The notes beneath the pieces were generated by a model. That model searched no databases and was not told where the DNA came from. It saw only the letters and a program-made list of their open reading frames with translations. The translations under genes were made by a program, and so were the position numbers. DNA of 53,480 nt from Gemmatimonas sp. (GTDB taxonomy: Bacteria > Gemmatimonadota > Gemmatimonadetes > Gemmatimonadales > Gemmatimonadaceae): positions 1 to 53,480 of the forward strand of contig NZ_JAJTHI010000014.1 in NCBI RefSeq assembly GCF_021298855.1, in the 5' to 3' direction. Positions 35,275 through 42,721 of this stretch are shown piece after piece (the stretch's first letter is position 1; every line of letters begins with the position of its first letter).

Positions 35275-38200
35275 TGTTCGGCCCCCTCTTCGCGTTCGAG
35301 CTCCGAAGTCACTTCCGGCGCCCGGTCACGTGGCTGTACGTGGCCATCGTCTTCCTGCTGGCCTTCTTCGCTCTCAGCACCGACGCCATCACCGTCGGCT
35401 CGGCGCTGGGCAAGGTCAAGAAGAACAGTCCCTATCAGCTGGCCCAGCTGTACGCCATCCTGCTGGCCATTGGGCAGATCATCACCAGTGCGCTGGTGGG
35501 CACCACGGTCCTGCGCGACTACGACACCGGCGTCCATGAGCTGCTGTTCACGACCCGGATCTCGCGCGGGGCCTATCTGGGCGCCAAGTACCTCGCCGCG
35601 TTCCTGGCCATGCTGCTGGTCTTCGCGGCATTGCCGCTGGGGGCCCTGGTGGGGTCGGTCATGCCGTGGACCGATGCCGAGACGCTGCAGGCCGTGCGGC
35701 TCTGGAACTACATCCAGCCGTTCCTGCTGTTGGGCGTCCCCGGGGTCTTCTTCCTGAGCAGTCTGCTCTTTGCCGTGGGATCGCTGACCCGCAGCAACTT
35801 TGCCGTGTACGTGGCGGGGATCCTGCTGCTGGTGGGGTACTCCATTGCCGATGACCTCGTTCGCCAGCTTGACCGCGACATGCTGGCGAACCTCATCGAT
35901 CCCTTCGGCGTCCGCTCGATCGACCTGGTGACCCGCTACTGGACCCCGGCCGAGCGGAATGCGCAGACGCTGCCGGTGGCCGGGTTCATTGGCGCCAACC
36001 GGGCGCTCTGGTCGGCGGTCGGGGCGGTGATGCTGGCGCTGGCGTTCCGGTTCGTGAAGCTCGAAAAGGAGGCGGCGGTGTCGTCGCGCCGCCGTACCCG
36101 GCGAGGCGACCAGTCTTCGACGCCGGCCACGGGCCCCGTACCGGCGACGGTCTCGGCGGCGGCCCCGCCAGTCGCCGGTCGTTCCTACGCGCCGCCGACG
36201 ATCGCCGCCGGCTGGCGCAGCGTGACGGCGTTTCACGCGCACTCGCTCCTGCGGTCGATCCCGTTCCTGGCAATCACCGCCATCGGCTTCATCAACGTCA
36301 TGATGAATGCGTGGTATGCCGATCAGAACGGACAGAGTCGCAGCTGGCCCATGAGTTGGCTCATGGCCGAATCGTCGGTCGTGAGCGGCACGCTGTTCAT
36401 GATCGTGCTGCTCACCTTCTTCGCCGGCGAGCTGGTGTGGCGCGAACGGCAGGTGCGGCTCGATCAGGTACTCGACGCCTCGCCGGTGCGCGACTGGAGC
36501 GTGCTGCTGGGCAAGTACTCGGCCATGATGCTGCTCCTGCTGGCCTTCACCACCGTGTCGATGCTGGGCAGCATGGCGGTCCAGATCCTCAAGGGGTACC
36601 CGGTCATCGACTTGAAGGTCTATGCGTTGTACGTGTACCTCACCGACTTCCCCGGCTGGTTCACGATGACGGCGTTGGCCTTCCTCGTGCAGTCACTTGT
36701 GCCCCGGAAGGCGCTCGGCCACGTCATCATGATCCTGATCTGGGCCGGCAACATCGTCACGATCAACCTCGGCTACAACTACCGCCTGCTCCAGTTGGGG
36801 ACGTCGCCGGCGATGACCTGGTCGGATCTCAACGGGGTGGGGCCATACCTGCGCGCCTATCCGGCGGTGCAGGGCTTCAACCTCGCACTGGCCGTGCTGC
36901 TGCTGGGGCTCACTATGCTGGTCTGGCAGCGCGGCGCCGAGGTGATGCGGTTCGTCCGGCGCTCCCGGGGGCGGTGGCAGGGGACCACGCGCTGGCTGAC
37001 GGCCAGTGGCGCCGCCGGGGCCACGGCGGCGGCGGGGGTGTTCTACTACCACGCCAGCATCGAGAACGTCTACACCACCCGCAAGGAAGGCGAGCGTCAG
37101 CAAGTGGCGTACGAGCGCACGTGGCGCCGGTACGAAACGCTCCCGGTACCGCGCGTGGTGGGGATTGCGCTCGATGTCGATCTGGAGCCCACGGCCGGGA
37201 AGGCGCGTGTCGGGAGCCGCTTCACGCTCGTCAACCGGCTGTCGACGCCCATCGACACGATCCTGGTGAATGTGGCGTCCGATGCGCCGGGGCTTGCAGT
37301 GTCGCTCGACTCACTCACCTTCGACCGGCCGTTCACGATCCTGAAGGCCGACACGACCTGGGGGGTGCGCCTGGTGCGGCTGGCGACGCCGCTCGTGGCG
37401 GGCGATTCCCTGCGGGTCCGGTCGGTGCAGCGCTTCCGCGTGCGGGGCTACCCCAGCGGTGAACCGGATGTCTCGCTGGTCCACAACGGCACCTTCTTCA
37501 ACCGCGACAAGTTCCCGACGTTTTTTTACGCCCAGAACAGCGAATTGCAGAGCGATGAGCTCCGCCGCAAGTACGGGCTGCCGCTCCAGCGGCGCGGCAA
37601 GCCGCGGACCGACAGCGTGGCGCTCTACCGCCAGTCGTTCCTGAGCGATGCGGACCTGGCCACGTTCGAGGCGGTGGTGAGTACCGATCCCGACCAGATC
37701 GCCATGGCCCCGGGCTATTTGCTGCGCGAGTGGACGCGCGACGGTCGACGCTACTTCCAGTATCGCATGGATGCGCCGATCGACAATTTCTTCTCGGTGC
37801 TGTCGGCCCGGTGGACGGTGACCAAAGACCAGTGGCAGAACGTCGCCATCGAGGTCTATCACCATCCGGGGCATCGCTTCAACATCGAGCGCATGATCGA
37901 GGCGTCGAAGGCGTCACTCGCCTTCTACTCGCAGGAGTTCGGGCCCTACCAGCACCGCCAGCTGCGCATCCTCGAGTTCCCGCGCTACGCGGGGTTCGCG
38001 CAGTCGTTCCCGAACACGGTGCCGTACTCGGAAGCCATCGGCTTCGTGGCCCGCGTCGACACCACCGACGTGGAGGACACCGACCTGCCGTACTTCGTCA
38101 CGGCCCACGAGATCGCGCACCAGTGGTTCCCGTACCAGCGCATGGCCGCTGACGTGGAAGGGTCGCAGATGCTCTCCGAGTCGCTGTCGGAGTACGCGGC

Positions 38201-38885
38201 GCTGGTCATTACGGACCGCGCCCACGGGCGGGCGTTCACGCAGAAGTTCCTGCGGAGCGAGCTTGAGACGTATCTCCGCGGACGAGCATCCGAATCCAAG
38301 GGGGAGCGCCCGCTCACGCGGGTCGACCTGCAGAGCTACATCTGGTACCAGAAGGGATCGCTGGCGCTCTACGCGCTGCGCGATCTGATCGGTGAGCGGG
38401 CGCTGCATGGGGCAATCCGGGCCTACCTCGACGAGGGGCGGTTCAAGGGCCCTCCCTACGCCACCACCTTCGACTTGATGCGCCACCTTCGCGCGGCCAC
38501 CCCGGACTCGCTCCAGTCGGCGGTCGACGACTACTTCGACACGATCACCCTTTGGGACGTGAAGACCGACAGTGTGGTGACCACACCGCTGCCGGGCGGC
38601 CAGTTCAAGGTCACGGTCATCGGGACCGCCGCCAAGTTCCGCGCCGATTCGCTGGGTACCGAAACGCCCGTGCAGCTCAACGACTACATCGACGTGGGCC
38701 TGTTCGATGCGCCCCGGCCGGGTGCCCGCCTGGGAGAGGCGATCGCCATTCGCAAGGTGAAGGTCACCAGCGGTTCCGTCCGCGCCGAGTTCACCGTGCC
38801 CCGCAAGCCGGTGCGCGCCGGCATCGATCCCTACAACCTCCTCATCGATCGCGTGCCCGGCGACAACAGCCGCGACGCCAAGTAG
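35274..38885 (+). CDS. ABC permease fused to an M1-family aminopeptidase
   Basis: 1203 aa. Residues about 15-265 hold six membrane helices of an ABC-2-like permease; a basic linker (265-320: SSRRRTRRGDQSS) follows; about 325-570 holds a second set of six. After a last helix near 585-600, residues 610-1195 form a gluzincin domain with HEIAHQW (His945, Glu946, His949) and SESLSEY, where Glu969 can complete the zinc site, 19 residues after His949. The peptidase half should be outside the membrane. GGAGG before the overlapping TGATG makes coupling to the ATPase likely. Similar fusions are known in Bacteroidetes-like genomes. Substrate unknown; processing or export of peptides is an inference. Confidence 0.9.
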   Translation: MFGPLFAFELRSHFRRPVTWLYVAIVFLLAFFALSTDAITVGSALGKVKKNSPYQLAQLYAILLAIGQIITSALVGTTVLRDYDTGVHELLFTTRISRGAYLGAKYLAAFLAMLLVFAALPLGALVGSVMPWTDAETLQAVRLWNYIQPFLLLGVPGVFFLSSLLFAVGSLTRSNFAVYVAGILLLVGYSIADDLVRQLDRDMLANLIDPFGVRSIDLVTRYWTPAERNAQTLPVAGFIGANRALWSAVGAVMLALAFRFVKLEKEAAVSSRRRTRRGDQSSTPATGPVPATVSAAAPPVAGRSYAPPTIAAGWRSVTAFHAHSLLRSIPFLAITAIGFINVMMNAWYADQNGQSRSWPMSWLMAESSVVSGTLFMIVLLTFFAGELVWRERQVRLDQVLDASPVRDWSVLLGKYSAMMLLLLAFTTVSMLGSMAVQILKGYPVIDLKVYALYVYLTDFPGWFTMTALAFLVQSLVPRKALGHVIMILIWAGNIVTINLGYNYRLLQLGTSPAMTWSDLNGVGPYLRAYPAVQGFNLALAVLLLGLTMLVWQRGAEVMRFVRRSRGRWQGTTRWLTASGAAGATAAAGVFYYHASIENVYTTRKEGERQQVAYERTWRRYETLPVPRVVGIALDVDLEPTAGKARVGSRFTLVNRLSTPIDTILVNVASDAPGLAVSLDSLTFDRPFTILKADTTWGVRLVRLATPLVAGDSLRVRSVQRFRVRGYPSGEPDVSLVHNGTFFNRDKFPTFFYAQNSELQSDELRRKYGLPLQRRGKPRTDSVALYRQSFLSDADLATFEAVVSTDPDQIAMAPGYLLREWTRDGRRYFQYRMDAPIDNFFSVLSARWTVTKDQWQNVAIEVYHHPGHRFNIERMIEASKASLAFYSQEFGPYQHRQLRILEFPRYAGFAQSFPNTVPYSEAIGFVARVDTTDVEDTDLPYFVTAHEIAHQWFPYQRMAADVEGSQMLSESLSEYAALVITDRAHGRAFTQKFLRSELETYLRGRASESKGERPLTRVDLQSYIWYQKGSLALYALRDLIGERALHGAIRAYLDEGRFKGPPYATTFDLMRHLRAATPDSLQSAVDDYFDTITLWDVKTDSVVTTPLPGGQFKVTVIGTAAKFRADSLGTETPVQLNDYIDVGLFDAPRPGARLGEAIAIRKVKVTSGSVRAEFTVPRKPVRAGIDPYNLLIDRVPGDNSRDAK

Positions 38886-38900
38886 CGAAACGCGTGTCAG

Positions 38901-38922
38901 CCGGGGGGCGGCCGCCCCCCGG
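38901..38922. terminator. Perfect 22-bp GC palindrome after the permease-M1 gene
   Basis: CCGGGGGGCGG is followed directly by its reverse complement, giving a perfect palindrome 15 nt after the stop codon. It would make a very stable hairpin, but no T-tract follows, so it may be a pause, a 3-prime end block or a protein-binding site. Confidence 0.5.
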
Positions 38923-38959
38923 AGGCAGCCCCCCACGCACACCCTCTCCGAGAACCCGA

Positions 38960-39673
38960 ATGCATCACGATCCGGAATCCCCGCTCGACGACCGTCGCCG
39001 TTTCCTCGCTCGCGCCGGGGCCATGGTCGGCGCCTCAACGCTCGGCGCCTCAACCCTGCGCGCCGCACCACCGGACACGCCGAGCGCAGCACCGCGCGCC
39101 ACCGCCGGCGACCCACTGGTACACGCCGCCGATGCGTGGATGAACGCGTTGCCCAGCGGGCATCGAATGGTGTGGGACGCGTTCACTACACCAGGTGCCG
39201 TGAACGCCGGTCGCTTCTGCGGCAACTGGTTTGCCAGCAACGGCAGCGGCTACGATCTCAAGCCATCGCAGCTCGGCGCCATTATCGTGTTGCGCTCGCT
39301 GGCGACCGTGTTTGCATTTGCCGATGCCATGTGGATGAAGTACCCGCTGCTCGGCCAGCAGCTGCGCACCATGGACCCAACAACCAGCAAGCCTTACTCC
39401 ATCAATCCCTTCCTGCACCCCGAGCGCGGGGACAGCCCGGCGCAGGGGGTCTCCTGGACGCCGCTGGTCGCGCAGGGCGTGCATTTTGCGGTCTGCGCCG
39501 GGACGACCGCTGGGCTGGTGCAGGCCATCGCCGCCTCCCAGTCGCTGCCACCCGACGATGTCCTCGCCGATCTCGTGGCCAACCAAATTGGGAATGCACA
39601 CCAGATGGCGACTGGCATTGTTGCCGTTGGTCGCGCGCAGGAGAAGGGATTCACCTACGGCGGCGGGGGCTAG
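38960..39673 (+). CDS. Tat-exported DsrE-like protein
   Basis: 237 aa. A twin-arginine signal (DDRRRFLARAGAMVG, 11-25) implies export of a folded protein. The mature part has IIVLRSLATVFAFADAMWMKYP and, near the end, VHFAVCAGTTAGLVQAI with one cysteine (about residue 178) at the position where DsrE-family proteins often carry one, and a final MATGIVAVGRAQEKGF. These features resemble DsrE/DsrF-like sulfur-relay proteins that occur as Tat substrates. It starts 75 nt after the permease gene beyond a palindrome, so it is probably a separate unit. Family call is from pattern memory; no search was run. Confidence 0.6.
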   Translation: MHHDPESPLDDRRRFLARAGAMVGASTLGASTLRAAPPDTPSAAPRATAGDPLVHAADAWMNALPSGHRMVWDAFTTPGAVNAGRFCGNWFASNGSGYDLKPSQLGAIIVLRSLATVFAFADAMWMKYPLLGQQLRTMDPTTSKPYSINPFLHPERGDSPAQGVSWTPLVAQGVHFAVCAGTTAGLVQAIAASQSLPPDDVLADLVANQIGNAHQMATGIVAVGRAQEKGFTYGGGG

Positions 39674-39734
39674 CCTCCTCGGCGGCTCCTGTGGCACCGC
39701 AAGATGGCGTGAACGGGCAGCAGAATGACGAATT

Positions 39735-39775
39735 CGGGCATAGGCGCAATACCGTCCGTGCGATCACTATGCCCG
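39735..39775 (+). promoter_or_regulatory. Inverted repeat covering the promoter/start region of the hydrolase gene
   Basis: CGGGCATAG (39735-39743) is the exact reverse complement of CTATGCCCG (39767-39775), and the start codon begins one base later at 39777. The arms are 32 bp apart centre to centre, about three helical turns. CACTAT (39765-39770), a -10-like hexamer, overlaps the right arm. No Shine-Dalgarno exists, so the element could be an operator around a leaderless promoter or a hairpin hiding the start. Confidence 0.65.
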
Positions 39776-39776
39776 T

Positions 39777-41216
39777 ATGCCTATCTCACCTTTCTTTCGA
39801 TCCCAGCGCCTCGTAACAGGCATGGCTCTTGGGACCAGCATTCTCGCCTGCGACAGGGACGGCGCTGTCGGCCCCACTCCCGATGAATCGGGACGGTTCG
39901 TGGCTTCGGCCTGCCCGAAGCCACTGCCGCCGGGGCTCACCGAAGGGACGACCGTGCGCTGCGGAACACTCACGGTTCCCGAGAATCACGCCGTACCCAA
40001 CGGCAAGACGATCCAACTGTCCGTCCTCATCCTCAAGGGAACGACCACCGTCACCAAGGATCCGATTGTCCACCTGCAAGGAGGGCCAGGTGGCAACTAC
40101 GGCAACTACGCCTCGGTCCTCGGCGGGGAGTTCGGCCTCGGGACCTCGCGGGCAACTGGCCGCGAGGTCGTCTTCTTCGATCAGCGCGGCACCGGCGAAT
40201 CGAAGCCGTCGCTCACGTGCAAGGACAACGAAGACATTCCGGCGTGCCTGAGACGGCTTCAGGCGGCGGGTAGTGATCTCGCGGCGTACAATTCCGAGGA
40301 GAGTGCGCGAGACGTAGAGACGCTGCGCAAGGCGCTCGGCTACGAGAAGCTCAACTTGTACGGCCAGTCATACGGGACGGTCCTGGCGCAGACCGTGATG
40401 CGGCTGTTCCCCAGCTCCGTGCGGACCGCGATGCTGGAAGGTGTTTCGTCAATTCCGTTCGACGCCCAACTCCCCAGCTCACCGAAGGCCCTCGAGTCAG
40501 CGCTCGGGCGCGTCTTCGAGGAATGTGCCGCCGACGCTGCCTGTAGGGCGGCGTACCCGTCGCCCGCCAGGGATCTCGATGACATCGTGCGCGCAGCGGC
40601 GACGGCGGGCGAGGACCCGTCGGGTATCGTGCGTGTGCTCACCGCGCTGACCCAGTTCGCTCAAGGCGCGTCCTACGTCCCGTACGCGCTGCGCGCCCTC
40701 GCCACGGGTGACCAACAGAAGCTCGCGGCGCTCGTGCCAGTGCTCGAGCAGGCCGAGGATTATGAAACGGCGGTTCAGCAGACCCTCGCGCTGGGCGCCT
40801 TGATCGCGGTGAATTGCTACGACTACGGGCCACTCGCCACGACCGCGCGGTGGAATGCCGTCAACGGCGGCGCGCGCCCCGCATTCCGCACCGCCATTCC
40901 CGAACAGCCGCTCCCGTGCGCGCTGCTGCCGACGTCGAGGGTCTCCGAGGCCCACCGGAGCCCGTTCGCCAGCAGCATTCCGACGCTGTTGATCAGCGGC
41001 TCGCACGACAGCAACACACCCAAGGAGACCGCCGACGCGCTCGCGCCGTCGCTCAGCAAGGCCTACAAGGTGGTGGTCCCGGGTTGGGGGCACGTCCTGT
41101 TGGCCTTCGGCGAGACGTGCAGCACGAACATCTTCCGCGAGTTCATCAGGGACCCGGCGCGGGTGCCAAACACATCGTGTCTCGCGGCGACCAAGTTCCC
41201 GACGACCATCCCCTGA
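39777..41216 (+). CDS. Lipoprotein alpha/beta hydrolase of the proline-iminopeptidase/TAP type
   Basis: 479 aa. Signal peptide with lipobox ILAC (Cys25). The core has HLQGGPGGN (oxyanion region), VVFFDQRGTGES, Ser198 in GQSYGT, Asp411 in GSHDSN and His439 in GWGHV, a complete Ser-Asp-His triad. HGGPG/DQRGTG motifs are typical of proline iminopeptidases and of tripeptidyl aminopeptidases, which release short N-terminal fragments. Extra cysteines (in NEDIPACL, ECAADAACRA, CYDYG) may form disulfides, as expected for an exported enzyme. It fits the secreted-peptidase theme of the window. Its base composition is a little less GC-rich than its neighbours, judged by eye. Confidence 0.85.
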   Translation: MPISPFFRSQRLVTGMALGTSILACDRDGAVGPTPDESGRFVASACPKPLPPGLTEGTTVRCGTLTVPENHAVPNGKTIQLSVLILKGTTTVTKDPIVHLQGGPGGNYGNYASVLGGEFGLGTSRATGREVVFFDQRGTGESKPSLTCKDNEDIPACLRRLQAAGSDLAAYNSEESARDVETLRKALGYEKLNLYGQSYGTVLAQTVMRLFPSSVRTAMLEGVSSIPFDAQLPSSPKALESALGRVFEECAADAACRAAYPSPARDLDDIVRAAATAGEDPSGIVRVLTALTQFAQGASYVPYALRALATGDQQKLAALVPVLEQAEDYETAVQQTLALGALIAVNCYDYGPLATTARWNAVNGGARPAFRTAIPEQPLPCALLPTSRVSEAHRSPFASSIPTLLISGSHDSNTPKETADALAPSLSKAYKVVVPGWGHVLLAFGETCSTNIFREFIRDPARVPNTSCLAATKFPTTIP

Positions 41217-41240
41217 GCACTCCGTGCGCGAGGGGACTCT

Positions 41241-41273
41241 GCGGCCCGTGCATCCCCGGGGGGCACGGGCCGC
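41241..41273 (+). terminator. Strong hairpin after the hydrolase gene
   Basis: GCGGCCCGTGC (41241-41251) and GCACGGGCCGC (41263-41273) form a perfect 11-bp stem with an 11-nt loop, 25 nt past the stop. There is no T-tract. Confidence 0.6.
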
Positions 41274-41368
41274 CGGGGAGCGGCCGCAACGCCGACTCAA
41301 GTGCGTTGCCCCACGCGCCGAAACTCCCCCGCTGAACGGGCCGCTGTGCGTCACTCGGATGGTTCGGC

Positions 41369-41399
41369 TTGCCGCATGCGGAGGCCCCGTTGCTAGATT
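41369..41399 (+). promoter_or_regulatory. Candidate promoter of the AraC-type regulator
   Basis: TGCTAGATT (41391-41399) is an extended -10 with hexamer TAGATT, and TTGCCG (41369-41374) is a -35-like box 19 bp upstream. This is the best-looking promoter in the window; it would give a leader of about 110 nt. Confidence 0.5.
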
Positions 41400-41515
41400 C
41401 TCGTATCGGGCCTTACGGGGGACATGGTGGGGGCATGCAGCGGTAACAACGTTGGGCGGTATGGCGCTCCGGCATGGTGGAGCATCCGGGCGAGCGTGGT
41501 GGAAGGCGCGTGGCG

Positions 41516-42505
41516 GTGAACAGTGGTGGCAACTCGGTCGTGTCGCTCGCCAAGTTCGCGTCGGTGTTGCGTGCGGCCGAGGAGGTGGGGCTGGACGTGA
41601 GCCTTGAGCGGACCACGCTCGGTATCGCTGCCGATGATGACGCCGACCGTGTTGGCTTCCTGCCGGTCGAGGCGTACTTCGCCATGTGGGAAGGATTGAT
41701 GCGCCGGCACCACGATCCTGCTCTGCCGACGCGGATCGCCCAAGTGCCGGTGGAAACGTACGGCCTCATTGGCTTCATGGCGATCACGAGCCAGACGCTG
41801 GGCGAATCGCTGGAACGTGCCATTCGCTTCCAGCGGCTGTGGGGAAGTCTGGACCAATGGTCACTTCCGGAGTACCTCGAGGATCGGGTCGTACTCGGCT
41901 GGAGATCGAGCGGTCCCGATGTGCGACTCGGAGTTCGCGCGGCCGCCGAGTACGCGGCGGCCAGCATGTGGGCGGGGCTGCAGGCCGTTGTCGGTTCGAT
42001 GCTGCCCGCTCGAAACGTCGAGTTCTCGCACCCGAGGCCTCGTGACGTGACGGCGCACGCGGCGCTCTTCGGGGTTGCGCCCACCTTCGGCGCGGCGCGG
42101 ACGGCGATCGAGTTCGACCGTACCGTACTCTCCGTGTCGCTCCCCAAGGCCATCCCCCGGCTGTCGTCCCTGCTCGAACAGCAGTGTGTCACGCGGCTCA
42201 CCCACCCGCCTTCCCCATCGCCGACTCTCATCCGCGCCAAAACCGTGCTTCGGCAGGCAATGCTGCACGGCGTCAAGCCGTCCGCGTCACTCCTGGCCAA
42301 GCAGCTCAACATGAGTCACCGCACCTTGCTGCGTCGGTTGGCGGACGAGGGACAGACGTATCGCAGTACGCTTGATGAAGCCCGGCAGGATCTCCTCCGC
42401 AGCGATCGCGGCGACACTCGCATGACGACGACGCAGCAGGCGGCGTTGCTCGGCTTCTCCAGCGTGAGCGCCTACCATCGGGCTCGCCGGCGGTGGGGGG
42501 GCTAG
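41516..42505 (+). CDS. AraC-family transcriptional regulator
   Basis: 329 aa from GTG 41516, which has GGAAGG nine nt upstream; ATG 41474 in the same frame would add 14 residues. The N-terminal 190 residues resemble the arabinose-binding-type ligand domain of the OruR/ArgR-like branch (FLPVEAYFAMWEGLMRR, VETYGLIGFMAITSQTLGESL). The C-terminal HTH_18 domain has LLAKQLNMSHRTLLRRLADEG and a second helix-turn-helix ending in FSSVSAYHRARRRWGG. Usual relatives extend about ten residues past this point (typically a G-SP-YR tail), so the protein ends slightly early. Its target is unknown; the lipoprotein hydrolase and HDOD genes are neighbours. Confidence 0.85.
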   Translation: MNSGGNSVVSLAKFASVLRAAEEVGLDVSLERTTLGIAADDDADRVGFLPVEAYFAMWEGLMRRHHDPALPTRIAQVPVETYGLIGFMAITSQTLGESLERAIRFQRLWGSLDQWSLPEYLEDRVVLGWRSSGPDVRLGVRAAAEYAAASMWAGLQAVVGSMLPARNVEFSHPRPRDVTAHAALFGVAPTFGAARTAIEFDRTVLSVSLPKAIPRLSSLLEQQCVTRLTHPPSPSPTLIRAKTVLRQAMLHGVKPSASLLAKQLNMSHRTLLRRLADEGQTYRSTLDEARQDLLRSDRGDTRMTTTQQAALLGFSSVSAYHRARRRWGG

Positions 42506-42542
42506 GGGAACGTCATCGGAGTGCCGTGAGGCGATAGGGGGG

Positions 42543-42605
42543 CCTCGCCCGGCCCCACGGCGAGGGAGGGCGTCATGGCCCCCGGTCCCTACGGAAGACC
42601 GGGGG
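42543..42605 (+). promoter_or_regulatory. Two tandem hairpins before the first HDOD gene
   Basis: CCTCGCC (42543-42549) pairs with GGCGAGG (42559-42565), and CCCCCGGTC (42579-42587) pairs perfectly with GACCGGGGG (42597-42605). They begin 37 nt after the AraC stop and lie about 115-180 nt before the HDOD start. The first could end the AraC transcript; no T-tract follows either. No known riboswitch consensus is recognised in 42506-42721. A GATACT hexamer at 42709-42714 lies seven nt before the next start codon. Confidence 0.4.
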
Positions 42606-42721
42606 GGAGCGCGAGCCGTCCGCTGTGCTGCCGGTGTTCACGGCGGGGTGCCCATCTGGGAGGCGCCAGCGCCGTATCGGGGGGCTCAACTCCTGGCCCG
42701 CGGCGGACGATACTCCCCTCA

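Noticed and set aside
38901-38922. Palindrome as a recombination or attachment site
   Set aside because: It has no integrase, direct repeat or tRNA next to it; a gene-end hairpin is simpler.
42506-42721. Cyclic-di-GMP riboswitch before the HDOD genes
   Set aside because: The conserved core of known classes is not found; only two simple hairpins are seen.
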